A DNA stretch of 9,144 nt from Candidatus Saccharimonadota bacterium (GTDB taxonomy: Bacteria > Patescibacteriota > Saccharimonadia > UBA4664), in assembly GCA_029288275.1 (NCBI GenBank), contig JARIHM010000049.1:1-9144 (forward strand), given 5' to 3'. Every line of letters begins with the position of its first letter. The first letter of the stretch is position 1. Of the stretch, positions 1-5,989 are shown piece by piece. A model generated the notes under the pieces. That model saw only the letters and a program-made list of their open reading frames with translations. It searched no databases and was not told the origin of the DNA. A program made the translations under genes and the position numbers.

Positions 1-641
1 CTACAAATCAATACCCGAGCCAGCGACACCGACCGCCCAGCCACGGCATTAGCCAGACTCTGCAAAAACGGTGGCAAGAATTGGCTCGTCGGCGCCTGAT
101 AGGCCGCCACGCCCACCTGCAACGTCACCACACCAATATGAACGGTCCGCGCATGGCCGCTGCTATCTGGCACCGACCGTGCCTGGGCCGCGTGCGTATC
201 CAGCGCCGTCTGGGCGGTGCCGGCAATCCGCGTATCGCTCGTGGCGAGCATCCCCACTCCCGCAATCGGCGAGGTGGTGATCTTATCGCCTACTTTAATG
301 GGTCCATTAATGTCGCTCACCAGCACGGTGGTCGTACCGCTAAGCACCACCTGAGCAGTCGCGATACCGCCCCCAATCACGACCAGCGGGTTCGCTGCCG
401 CCACGCCAGCCAGCTGCGCCGCCGAATCGCTCGTGGCCAGTTCAACCGTTCGCGGATTATTTGGCTGCACGCTCACGAGAGCTCCGGCCACAACCTCGCC
501 TTTATCACTACTAGCTGTAAAACTTTGGGCAATCGCTCCGCCCGGGGCTGGAGTCGCTGCCAGAGCCACGCCATAACCAAGGGTTAACCCAGCTACTGCC
601 AGCAGCATGAGGCGCTTCAAAAAATACCTAATCCGCTCCAT
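1..641 (-). CDS. Exported surface/repeat protein, 3' end outside window
   Basis: The reading frame is open from an ATG at 641 to the window edge (213 codons plus 2 nt, no stop), so the C-terminus is missing. Residues 1-29 form a classic signal peptide: basic MERIRYFLKR, a hydrophobic core, then an ALA-type cleavage site. The mature part is Ala/Gly/Val/Thr-rich and low in Cys and aromatics. Its segment at about 105-145 (VSDINGPIKVGDKITTSPIA, then GVGMLAT) resembles a beta-rich module that I associate with tail-fibre-like or autoproteolytic domains in CPR surface proteins; this is recognition by eye, not a search result. The last visible residues (SLARVLIC) turn hydrophobic, so a membrane anchor may follow beyond the edge. 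No Shine-Dalgarno is visible; a TATGAT box lies 15 nt before the ATG. It diverges from the gene at 734. Function is unknown; display on the cell surface is inferred. Confidence 0.8.
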   Translation of the reverse strand, partial: MERIRYFLKRLMLLAVAGLTLGYGVALAATPAPGGAIAQSFTASSDKGEVVAGALVSVQPNNPRTVELATSDSAAQLAGVAAANPLVVIGGGIATAQVVLSGTTTVLVSDINGPIKVGDKITTSPIAGVGMLATSDTRIAGTAQTALDTHAAQARSVPDSSGHARTVHIGVVTLQVGVAAYQAPTSQFLPPFLQSLANAVAGRSVSLARVLIC

Positions 642-684
642 CTTAAGCATAAGCATATCATAGGGCTCCCCACTCCAAACAGCG

Positions 685-693
685 TGATATACT
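685..693 (+). promoter_or_regulatory. Putative extended -10 promoter for the alpha-CTD-like gene
   Basis: The plus strand reads TG-A-TATACT, an extended -10 with 5/6 matches to TATAAT, about 40 nt before the GTG at 734. No good -35 box is seen. It lies in the 92-bp divergent spacer between the surface protein (641) and this gene. Confidence 0.3.
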
Positions 694-733
694 GGTTTGG
701 TCCATCAATCCTCTTACACAATTGGGGTAGCAA

Positions 734-949
734 GTGGCTTCGGCTAAGAAAATACATGTCCAGGACGCTTTTGCCGATGACAGCACCCTCTGGTATCTTC
801 TCAAGAGAGAGGGCTTTGGAACTCTGGGATCTCTTACCAAAAAAACCGCAACAGAGTTAAGTAATATCCGCACTCTCGGTCCTATCCGGTTACAGCGGAT
901 CCAAGCGGTACTTGCCGCCCATGGCCTCAAGCTAAAGGACGAAAAATAG
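734..949 (+). CDS. Stand-alone RNA polymerase alpha-CTD-like helix-hairpin-helix protein
   Basis: This 71-residue soluble protein probably binds DNA or RNA polymerase partners. Residues 17-68 follow the alpha C-terminal domain pattern: a first helix (STLWYLLKREGF), a short linker with 'T..LGSLTKKT..EL', then the helix-hairpin-helix 'IRTLGPIRLQRIQAVLAAHG' (45-64), comparable to the 'VRNLGRKSLEEVKEKLAELG' stretch of RpoA. The N-terminal assembly domain of RpoA (about 230 residues) is absent, so it is not a polymerase subunit by itself. The start is GTG at 734; the upstream GGGG (724-727) is a weak ribosome site, and no better in-frame start is apparent. The gene ends 7 nt before a strong hairpin. 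Family resemblance is good; the role (transcription modulator, nucleoid-type protein or DNA-repair accessory) is inference. Confidence 0.75.
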   Translation: MASAKKIHVQDAFADDSTLWYLLKREGFGTLGSLTKKTATELSNIRTLGPIRLQRIQAVLAAHGLKLKDEK

Positions 950-955
950 TTACCC

Positions 956-987
956 GGCCCAGTTGAGACGCTCTCAACTGGGCCTTT
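956..987 (+). terminator. Strong intrinsic terminator between convergent genes
   Basis: Arms 956-968 and 972-984 pair perfectly over 13 bp around a 3-nt loop, followed on the plus strand by TTTCC. It sits between the stop of the alpha-CTD-like gene (949) and the stop of the minus-strand deacetylase (995). The U-tract is short in both directions, but the stem should stop transcription from both sides. Confidence 0.8.
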
Positions 988-994
988 CCGTTCA

Positions 995-2908
995 TTAGCC
1001 CGCAGTATCGGTTAACACCCCATCAGGCGAGATGATTAGCCAATGCACCTGATGAGCTGTGTCAACGATAGCGGCGGGAGCATGCTGCGTATAGGTCCCG
1101 GCTACCGGCTGCCAAGGCAGGATGAAACGATCATTATCGCCCCCTTGTACGGTAGTTTCAAGGCCAGTGCCCGTGCGGGCTAGTAGTTTAATGCGGCTTC
1201 CTACCTGAAAGGCCGACAGCGTACTTACTGCGGCCGGTGCGCCCTGGGCAACCTGACTGCCTAGGTCTACATCTCCGCCAAACCAACCACCAGACGGCGT
1301 CTCAAAGGTAGTAAAAATCCGCCCATCACCGGCATGCCGATAAAAGATTTCTGGCCGCCCATCTTCATTAAAGCCCGTACTCGGCAGGCCAACCGCCTGC
1401 ACCGATGTAAAGGCAGTGTCAAACTGTACGGCTCCATTCGGTGCGCGCTGCAACCAGTGATCCACTACACCCAACGTAGCGCTGTAGACCTCAATCCGGC
1501 CATCAGGCCGGAGCAGCGCGGCCGGCGCCTCCATCATACTATTACCCCCTAGGCCTACCCAGCCACTAAAACCACCACTAGCCGAGGTTTGATAAATGGT
1601 CGCCAAGCTACTAGTGGAATCCTTAAGGAACACTTCTAGCCGGCCGTCACCATTGGCCACTACCGCCGGCGAGCTCAGATCCGAGGAGCTGGTGCCGGGA
1701 TTAGGGCTGCCGAGGTTCTGCCAGGCCGAGAATGACCCGCCCGGCGTGGTCCGCTTGATATACTGCAAGCTTTGCTGCACTTGACCCTGCCCGTTGATGG
1801 TTTGCTTAATAGCAAAGACCATCAACGTACCATTCGTATTTTTGCCCACGCCGATACCAGGTTGTAGCATGCTATTGCCCAAATCCTGCATAGGCTGCCA
1901 GGCTTTGGCGGTATTCTGTTGCCACGTCACCAAGTGCCCAGACTGGACATCAAAGGCTTGCAGCCGGCCATCGGCATTAGCAGCCACCCACGTAGGCGCC
2001 ACCGGCCAGCGGTAATACATGCGCTGGGCTAGGGTGGCTTGATCCCCGGGGATCGCAAAGATCGGGTCATAGACTTTATAGGCGTCGATGATGACGCTCT
2101 TTTGGCTCGCCTGAGTACCGCTGAGATTGACCGGCGAATTGGTGATGTTGTAATCACGATACGTCTGGACTGCTACGTGCAGATCATTCCCCACGCCGCG
2201 ATAATTCTTGGCTGCTTCCATCACAAACAGCGCCCCAAATACGTGATCAGAATGGTCATCTGCTAATTGCGTACTGGGCATATAGTCCTGAGTCCGAACG
2301 AGGGTGGCCTGGTAGGCTGACATGAGGGCCAGCAGGGTTTGCGTAAGATTAGCCCGGGTGTACGTCACGGGCGCAATCCCGGCCGACGAGCCGCTGGGCA
2401 CCAGCGTGGTGATCGTGCTGCGCGTGCTCTGATACAGACCCTGTAAGCCCCAGGGATCAACATCATCACCACCATCACGAATGCTCAAGTATACCTGTCG
2501 GACATTCGGCGCACCATTCAATGTAGCCACTTCCAGATTATGCCCATTAACCATCGTACCGGTGCGCGTCCAAGCGTTGGGCACGCCCGCCATGGCCGCA
2601 TAAGCCGCCCGCGCGCCCTGATCACGAGAGGCCGCATACTGTTCACGCGTCAGGCTACCGGAGACACCATTCCATTCGCCACCTGTCAGAAAAACTGTTT
2701 CCACGCACCGACCCTGGTGAATGCTGTCACTAATATCCGGGTTCATAAACAAAATATCATCGTCTTGATGAGCCACCACATTGAGTTCGCTCGTAGCGCA
2801 GCTGGCAGATGCTACCGCCCGCACCGGCGGCACGTTTCCGGCCATATTCATGGCCACAATAAAACTCAAGGACAAACATAGCTTTGTCCAGCCGCCCCGT
2901 CCAACCAT
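995..2908 (-). CDS. Secreted PIG-L family zinc deacetylase fused to a C-terminal beta-propeller
   Basis: This 637-residue protein is probably an exported N-acetyl-sugar deacetylase (PIG-L/LmbE/MshB superfamily). Residues 1-37 form a signal peptide. The zinc motif is H47-Q-D49-D50, matching the family HPDD motif with Gln for Pro. The second motif is D218-H219-S-D-H222. By comparison with MshB, H47, D50 and H222 would bind zinc and D49 would act as base. The catalytic domain ends near residue 300. Residues 305-637 hold about seven repeats of the type NxDGRLEVF...W..LG, starting near 311, 358, 420, 468, 514, 569 and 616, with W/GW before each turn. This fits a seven-bladed lectin-like (PLL/tectonin-type) propeller. 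ATG at 2908 is preceded by AGGG at 8 nt and a good promoter. Substrate is unknown; glycan binding by the propeller is inferred. Confidence 0.88.
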   Translation of the reverse strand: MVGRGGWTKLCLSLSFIVAMNMAGNVPPVRAVASASCATSELNVVAHQDDDILFMNPDISDSIHQGRCVETVFLTGGEWNGVSGSLTREQYAASRDQGARAAYAAMAGVPNAWTRTGTMVNGHNLEVATLNGAPNVRQVYLSIRDGGDDVDPWGLQGLYQSTRSTITTLVPSGSSAGIAPVTYTRANLTQTLLALMSAYQATLVRTQDYMPSTQLADDHSDHVFGALFVMEAAKNYRGVGNDLHVAVQTYRDYNITNSPVNLSGTQASQKSVIIDAYKVYDPIFAIPGDQATLAQRMYYRWPVAPTWVAANADGRLQAFDVQSGHLVTWQQNTAKAWQPMQDLGNSMLQPGIGVGKNTNGTLMVFAIKQTINGQGQVQQSLQYIKRTTPGGSFSAWQNLGSPNPGTSSSDLSSPAVVANGDGRLEVFLKDSTSSLATIYQTSASGGFSGWVGLGGNSMMEAPAALLRPDGRIEVYSATLGVVDHWLQRAPNGAVQFDTAFTSVQAVGLPSTGFNEDGRPEIFYRHAGDGRIFTTFETPSGGWFGGDVDLGSQVAQGAPAAVSTLSAFQVGSRIKLLARTGTGLETTVQGGDNDRFILPWQPVAGTYTQHAPAAIVDTAHQVHWLIISPDGVLTDTAG

Positions 2909-2911
2909 TTT

Positions 2912-3043
2912 CTACACCCTCGTTATATCAGCATTGTAGTGGCCCAATGATGGCTTGGCAATGGTAAAAACCGAACTAACGAGCCGATTAGCAGATGGGT
3001 TTAGTGTATGCTTGAGGCGGTCCAGCTCATCATCGCGAGGCAT
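2912..3043 (-). CDS. Possible 43-residue small protein upstream of the deacetylase
   Basis: An ATG at 3043 opens 43 codons (MPRDDELDRLKHTL...ITRV) and stops with TAG only 3 nt before the deacetylase ATG. AAGGG lies 6 nt upstream of the start. The N-terminal half is charged and helix-prone. Against it: the frame contains the deacetylase promoter (2933-2961), it starts just after the exonuclease terminator hairpin (3066-3097), and no promoter of its own is evident. It may be chance, or a short leader peptide coupled to the deacetylase. Confidence 0.25.
   Translation of the reverse strand: MPRDDELDRLKHTLNPSANRLVSSVFTIAKPSLGHYNADITRV
2933..2961 (-). promoter_or_regulatory. Sigma70-type promoter of the deacetylase gene
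   Basis: On the minus strand a TTGCCA -35 box (2956-2961), a 17-nt spacer and a TACAAT -10 box (2933-2938) each match consensus at 5/6. Transcription would start near 2926, giving a leader of about 18 nt that contains AGGG (2917-2920). Confidence 0.6.
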
Positions 3044-3056
3044 GCCATACCCTTGT

Positions 3057-3097
3057 TTTGAAGGAAAGGCTCGCGCCGGAAAACCGGCGCGAGCCTT
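3057..3097 (-). terminator. Intrinsic terminator of the exonuclease gene
   Basis: A perfect 14-bp hairpin has arms 3066-3079 and 3084-3097 and a 4-nt loop (TTTT on the minus strand), starting 16 nt past the exonuclease stop. On the minus strand it is followed by a pyrimidine-rich tract (TTTCCTTC read through the stem end), so the U-tract is imperfect but the stem is very stable. Confidence 0.7.
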
Positions 3098-3113
3098 CAG
3101 CATGCCAAAAAGC

Positions 3114-3728
3114 TCATCGCCAGCACAACCAGCGGAAAATCCGCCGCCGCCCGGCATAACGCTGCATCTTGGCAAAACTATCGCCCTGGCCAATCGCATC
3201 ATCCAGGGCATCATGGGTGTGCGGATGACGCGAACGGAACTTACGCGGCAGCTTGGCGGCCGAAGTGTCGCTCCAGCGGCCTAGCCGCAGCAGACCCATC
3301 AAATAGGCCTTAGTGTCGAGACCGGCAAAACCGAACGGACTGGCCTCCAGGTAGCGCACAAAGTACCAGTGCACAAACATCCAATCAAAGGTGGCATTGT
3401 GAGCCACAAATACCGGCGTAAGATCGCCAGATGCTTCCTTGATCCAGGCCCTAAAGGCCGCCATAGCCTCGGCCGGATCGGTGCCGCTCATCATGAGCTC
3501 ATCACGGATGAGCCCGCCTTCGGCCATAATCGCCACCGCTTTGTCCACGTAGCGGTCAGAGATTGGCTTAAGGGTAATCGAAAACCTCAACTGAGGTGCG
3601 CCCACCACACAGGCGCCAATGGAGGCCATCGAGTAGATCCCGGGGACGGGACCATCGGCCTCAATGTCCACGGAAATAAACTGTTCAGTCTGGCTTGCAT
3701 GCCGGCTTCGCCGTCGTAGCAATTGCAC
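3114..3728 (-). CDS. DEDDh-type 3'-5' exonuclease (DnaQ/RNase T-like)
   Basis: This 204-residue cytoplasmic nuclease removes nucleotides from 3' ends using two metal ions. All five core residues are visible: ExoI D21-I-E23 (FISVDIEADGP), ExoII D115 in AHNATFDWMF, and ExoIII H172 and D177 in THDALDDAIGQG, the H-x4-D spacing of the DEDDh subclass. The length fits a free-standing domain, not a polymerase. The C-terminus is very basic and aromatic (RRRIFRWLCWR), which may help nucleic-acid binding. GTG at 3728 is chosen because an exact AGGAGG (3734-3739) lies 5 nt upstream. It has its own promoter and terminator, so it is a single-gene unit. DNA proofreading/repair and RNA trimming cannot be told apart from sequence; 'DNA polymerase III epsilon-like' would be over-specific. 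Confidence 0.9.
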   Translation of the reverse strand: MQLLRRRSRHASQTEQFISVDIEADGPVPGIYSMASIGACVVGAPQLRFSITLKPISDRYVDKAVAIMAEGGLIRDELMMSGTDPAEAMAAFRAWIKEASGDLTPVFVAHNATFDWMFVHWYFVRYLEASPFGFAGLDTKAYLMGLLRLGRWSDTSAAKLPRKFRSRHPHTHDALDDAIGQGDSFAKMQRYAGRRRIFRWLCWR

Positions 3729-3733
3729 AAGTG

Positions 3734-3739
3734 CCTCCT
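3734..3739 (-). promoter_or_regulatory. Consensus ribosome binding site fixing a GTG start
   Basis: AGGAGG on the minus strand, 5 nt before the GTG at 3728. It is one of the two best Shine-Dalgarno sites in the window and decides the exonuclease start. Confidence 0.75.
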
Positions 3740-3767
3740 GGCTCGGTATGGAAAGGGCAAGTACTCC

Positions 3768-3796
3768 TTTATACCACAGCCTTTTGAATCGGACAA
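3768..3796 (-). promoter_or_regulatory. Putative exonuclease promoter
   Basis: TTGTCC (3791-3796, 4/6), a 17-nt spacer, then TATAAA (3768-3773, 5/6) on the minus strand. The -35 begins 4 nt after the T-tract of the preceding gene's terminator, so terminator and promoter are packed back to back. Confidence 0.5.
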
Positions 3797-3800
3797 GCTA

Positions 3801-3844
3801 TAAAAAAGAAACGCCCGCCTTCGGCAATTACACCGAAGACGGGC
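3801..3844 (-). terminator. Intrinsic terminator of the M15 peptidase gene
   Basis: Arms 3833-3844 and 3813-3824 pair over 12 bp with one G-U pair around an 8-nt loop. On the minus strand they are followed by GTTTCTTTTTTA (3801-3812). The hairpin starts 8 nt after the peptidase stop codon. Confidence 0.85.
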
Positions 3845-3852
3845 TTGGCCAG

Positions 3853-4785
3853 CTAGAAACCAGCCGGCAGCGGGACGCTATCGTACCAGCTGTCGTTGGG
3901 ATAGAAATGCTGGTAGTCGAAGTAGTCCTTCATGTAAAACTCGTACGGCGGATCGGCCGCCGGGTCGCCCCAATTGCCGCCCCAGCCATAGGCACGGCCC
4001 GGCAGCAGCGTCTTCCACAACCGGTGCACCGGGTCGTTCTTAACGATGGTGCCCCGCACCGCCGGATTGTAAGTTGCGCCCGGCGGGTCCACAGTCGTAA
4101 CGCCATCCTGCGTGACGATCATGGGGTTAAGCCGCGGGTTTACGTCAATGGCAATGCCGCGGAAGTGATCCGAGGGATGCCCATTGATGCGATCGGGCCG
4201 GTAGCTACTGGTGTTATTGGCCAGCATCGACCGGTCATCAACGTAACCAAACTGGGACTCAGGAATCACCGAGGTGATCGGGAATCGCAGTAGGAACATC
4301 CCCGCGAAAATGCGCTGCATGTCACCGGCCAGAGCCTGATGAACCACCAGCTGGCCCACGTGAATGCGGTCGTCAAAACCCCAGTGGATCACCCAGACTA
4401 CCCGCAGGTACGGGCGGATCGCCGCATGCAGAGCCTGATCTTCCGGCGGCACCACGCTATCACCGATGGCCTGGTCATCGGTGAGGTTAGAATCAACCAC
4501 CACCGAGCTCAGCTGCTTGGCCGTCAGGCCATAGCTCTGCCAGATGCCGGGCTGCTGCATCAAGCGCGCGGGCGCCGATGTTACCGTCACAGACGGCTCC
4601 TGTTGTGTCGCCATTGCCGGTCCAGCCAGGCCCAACATAAGGCCCAGCGCTAGGAGGGCACGTACCAGTTTGAGGTGCAAGTCAACCTTCTTTCGTCGGC
4701 TCTTCTTGATCTTTATACGAGCCAGCGGAATGATTTGTTGCAGCCAATCATGCAAGCTAACAACGTTGTCAGCCCTCTCGATCAT
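3853..4785 (-). CDS. Membrane-anchored or exported M15C-type zinc D,D-/L,D-peptidase
   Basis: This 310-residue protein probably cuts peptidoglycan stem peptides outside the membrane. The M15 signature SxHxxGxAxD is S205-D-H207-F-R-G210-I-A-I-D214. A WGGNW motif (268-272) and D290-Y-Q-H293 follow, matching the WGGDW...DxxHF arrangement of the D-alanyl-D-alanine carboxypeptidase / endolysin-like M15 subgroup. H207, D214 and H293 would bind zinc and D290 would be the base. Residues 38-59 are a hydrophobic segment ending in AMA, either a signal peptide or an N-terminal anchor preceded by the basic IKIKKSRRKK. Start choice is open. ATG 4785 has no usable ribosome site but lies 7 nt after a TATATT box (leaderless start). 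TTG at 4680 has GAAGG at 5 nt and would give a textbook 24-residue signal peptide. The longer form is given. Single-gene unit. Confidence 0.87.
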   Translation of the reverse strand: MIERADNVVSLHDWLQQIIPLARIKIKKSRRKKVDLHLKLVRALLALGLMLGLAGPAMATQQEPSVTVTSAPARLMQQPGIWQSYGLTAKQLSSVVVDSNLTDDQAIGDSVVPPEDQALHAAIRPYLRVVWVIHWGFDDRIHVGQLVVHQALAGDMQRIFAGMFLLRFPITSVIPESQFGYVDDRSMLANNTSSYRPDRINGHPSDHFRGIAIDVNPRLNPMIVTQDGVTTVDPPGATYNPAVRGTIVKNDPVHRLWKTLLPGRAYGWGGNWGDPAADPPYEFYMKDYFDYQHFYPNDSWYDSVPLPAGF

Positions 4786-4792
4786 ACCTCAT

Positions 4793-4801
4793 AATATATC
4801 A
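4793..4801 (-). promoter_or_regulatory. Extended -10 box placed for a leaderless start
   Basis: TG-A-TATATT on the minus strand, with the hexamer at 4793-4798 and 7 nt between it and ATG 4785. No good -35 is present. A competing reading is TCGACA (4804-4809), 17 nt, TATGAT (4781-4786), which would start transcription inside the first codons and favour the TTG start at 4680. Confidence 0.4.
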
Positions 4802-4824
4802 GGTGTCGATATATTTAGTTACGG

Positions 4825-4877
4825 CAAAAACGAAAACACCTCGCGAAGGCGAGGAGTTCTCGCACACCGCAAGGTGT
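4825..4877 (-). terminator. Intrinsic terminator of the GNAT gene
   Basis: The main hairpin pairs 4849-4857 with 4836-4844 (6 bp, one mismatch, 2 bp; loop CTTC) and is followed on the minus strand by TTTTCGTTTTT. A second small stem (4864-4868 with 4873-4877, 5 bp) lies between it and the stop codon at 4882. Confidence 0.8.
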
Positions 4878-4881
4878 AGGG

Positions 4882-5376
4882 TCAGAGGCTCAGACGGTAG
4901 CGAACCATGGACTCATCCTGGCGCATCTTTGTCTCGCCAGTCAGAGTGGAGCCTAGCGATTCGTAAAGACGACGCGCCCGCGTGTTGTCTTCCTGGGTCC
5001 ATAGCTCCAGAAACTTCACCTTGCGGGCACCGTGGTAACCAGCAGCCCACTCCAGGAGTTTCCGGCCAATGCCGTAGCCCTGCCAATCGGGTGCCACCAT
5101 GATGAGGCCCAGATCCTGGGTATCCGAATCATGCTGGCCATCGCGCATCAACGGATTGCCGGCCACAAAACCGACGATCTCGCCGTTCATAATGGCCACG
5201 CGGCACCAAGCGCCAGGGCGCCCGAGCCGCTCAACCAGATAATCGATGTCACTGTCGATTGACCGGTTGGGCACCAGTCGGCTCTTGCGATGGGTCGACG
5301 CTCGCTCCATAACCACAGCCATAGACAACGCGTCCGCCACGGTTGCTGGACGCAAATCATCGCCAGGATGATTCAT
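4882..5376 (-). CDS. GNAT family N-acetyltransferase
   Basis: This 164-residue cytoplasmic enzyme transfers an acetyl group from acetyl-CoA to an amine. The fold is covered end to end. The N-terminal beta-alpha unit is LRPATVADALSMAVVMERAS, then VAIMNGEIVGFVAG. Motif A is DLGLIMVAPDWQGYGIGRKL, with the acetyl-CoA loop Q99-G-Y-G102-I-G104. Motif B is FLELWTQEDNTRARRLYESL, whose N-x-x-A-x-x-L-Y element is typical of small GNATs. ATG 5376 is chosen over the TTG at 5397 because GGGAG lies 5 nt upstream. The gene has its own promoter about 50 nt upstream and a terminator. The substrate cannot be predicted; ribosomal-protein, antibiotic and small-amine acetylation are all possible. Confidence 0.9.
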   Translation of the reverse strand: MNHPGDDLRPATVADALSMAVVMERASTHRKSRLVPNRSIDSDIDYLVERLGRPGAWCRVAIMNGEIVGFVAGNPLMRDGQHDSDTQDLGLIMVAPDWQGYGIGRKLLEWAAGYHGARKVKFLELWTQEDNTRARRLYESLGSTLTGETKMRQDESMVRYRLSL

Positions 5377-5381
5377 TATAT

Positions 5382-5386
5382 CTCCC
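5382..5386 (-). promoter_or_regulatory. Ribosome binding site deciding the GNAT start
   Basis: GGGAG on the minus strand, 5 nt before ATG 5376. A longer TTG-started reading (5397) would place this site inside the coding region. Confidence 0.65.
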
Positions 5387-5425
5387 GAGGAATACAAAGA
5401 ACTCCATGTGTATGGACAATTTATC

Positions 5426-5454
5426 TTTATACCATGAAAATACTATTATAGCAA
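5426..5454 (-). promoter_or_regulatory. Promoter of the GNAT gene
   Basis: TTGCTA (5449-5454, 4/6), 17-nt spacer, TATAAA (5426-5431, 5/6) on the minus strand. The expected leader is about 43 nt. The region 5380-5465 is clearly more AT-rich than the flanking genes. Confidence 0.5.
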
Positions 5455-5510
5455 TGATTAAGGCTTGGCTGGCTGCGCCACGTTTGCGTTATGACCTGTC
5501 AGCGAATTCG

Positions 5511-5921
5511 CTAACTACTCTCAGACTCCGTTAGGACATCGGCATGGCGATGAAATAACTTCCACTCCCCATCCTCTGGGCGGAATAGTTCTGTCACCCG
5601 CAGGTTCATGGGAACGAGCTGGCCGCTTTCCTTCATCTTAACCTGGGCGCGCTGGATGCCGGTCCAGTAGGCCAAGGTGTCGGTTGCTGCCATATGCAGG
5701 ATCTCGAAGCTGTTTGTGCCTCCGGCCGCAAAGATATCGGCCGCCCTCTCGTTCGTTTTATTCACGGCATCGGCGCCGTTCACGACATTGCCCTTCGGGC
5801 CAAAGATGCTTGCTGGGTCCTCGGTTACCGATAGCTCCAATAGCGGTCTAGCGTCACCTTCGACAAATGCCGTTGAAGATGCAAGGCGCTTCTTCATGAA
5901 GGCTTCAAAACTTTGTAACAT
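5511..5921 (-). CDS. NTF2-like / SnoaL-like (DUF4440-type) protein
   Basis: This 136-residue soluble protein has the cone-shaped alpha+beta fold used by many small enzymes and ligand-binding proteins. An N-terminal helix with ARPLLELSVTEDPASIFGPK is followed by beta strands: 'FEILHMAATDTLAYWTGIQR', 'NLRVTELFR' and the closing 'EWKLFHRHADVL' (119-130). That WKLxHRHAD ending is highly characteristic of SnoaL_3/DUF4440 proteins. ATG 5921 follows AAAGGAGG (5930-5937) at 8 nt, a near-perfect ribosome site. It lies 68 nt downstream of the 8-TM gene with no convincing terminator between, so the two may share a transcript. The family includes isomerases, hydrolases and non-catalytic binders; the function here is unknown. 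Confidence 0.85.
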   Translation of the reverse strand: MLQSFEAFMKKRLASSTAFVEGDARPLLELSVTEDPASIFGPKGNVVNGADAVNKTNERAADIFAAGGTNSFEILHMAATDTLAYWTGIQRAQVKMKESGQLVPMNLRVTELFRPEDGEWKLFHRHADVLTESESS

Positions 5922-5929
5922 ACGCTATT

Positions 5930-5937
5930 CCTCCTTT
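5930..5937 (-). promoter_or_regulatory. Strong ribosome binding site of the NTF2-like gene
   Basis: AAAGGAGG on the minus strand, 8 nt before ATG 5921. It matches the 16S anti-SD over 7-8 bases, so translation should be efficient even as the second gene of a transcript. Confidence 0.7.
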
Positions 5938-5989
5938 ACCTAAGAATAGCATGACAGAACCAAGCGGTTCCTGATATATGCGGCTATAA

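Noticed and set aside
81..587. Long plus-strand frame (168 codons)
   Set aside because: It lies antisense to the exported surface protein, whose signal peptide and domain-like sequence are convincing; the plus frame has an Arg/His-rich composition typical of a shadow.
658..930. Minus-strand 90-codon frame
   Set aside because: Antisense to the alpha-CTD-like gene, with no ribosome site or recognisable domain.
3664..4293. Plus-strand 209-codon frame
   Set aside because: Antisense to the M15 peptidase, which has complete zinc motifs; it also crosses the terminator hairpin at 3813-3844.
5501..5512. 12-bp perfect palindrome AGCGAATTCGCT overlapping the NTF2-like stop codon
   Set aside because: No usable hairpin loop and no T-tract, so not a terminator; a single 12-bp palindrome can arise by chance.
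5957..5970. Inverted repeat GAACC-AAGC-GGTTC between the 8-TM and NTF2-like genes
   Set aside because: Only 5 bp and no T-run on the minus strand; too weak to call a terminator or operator.
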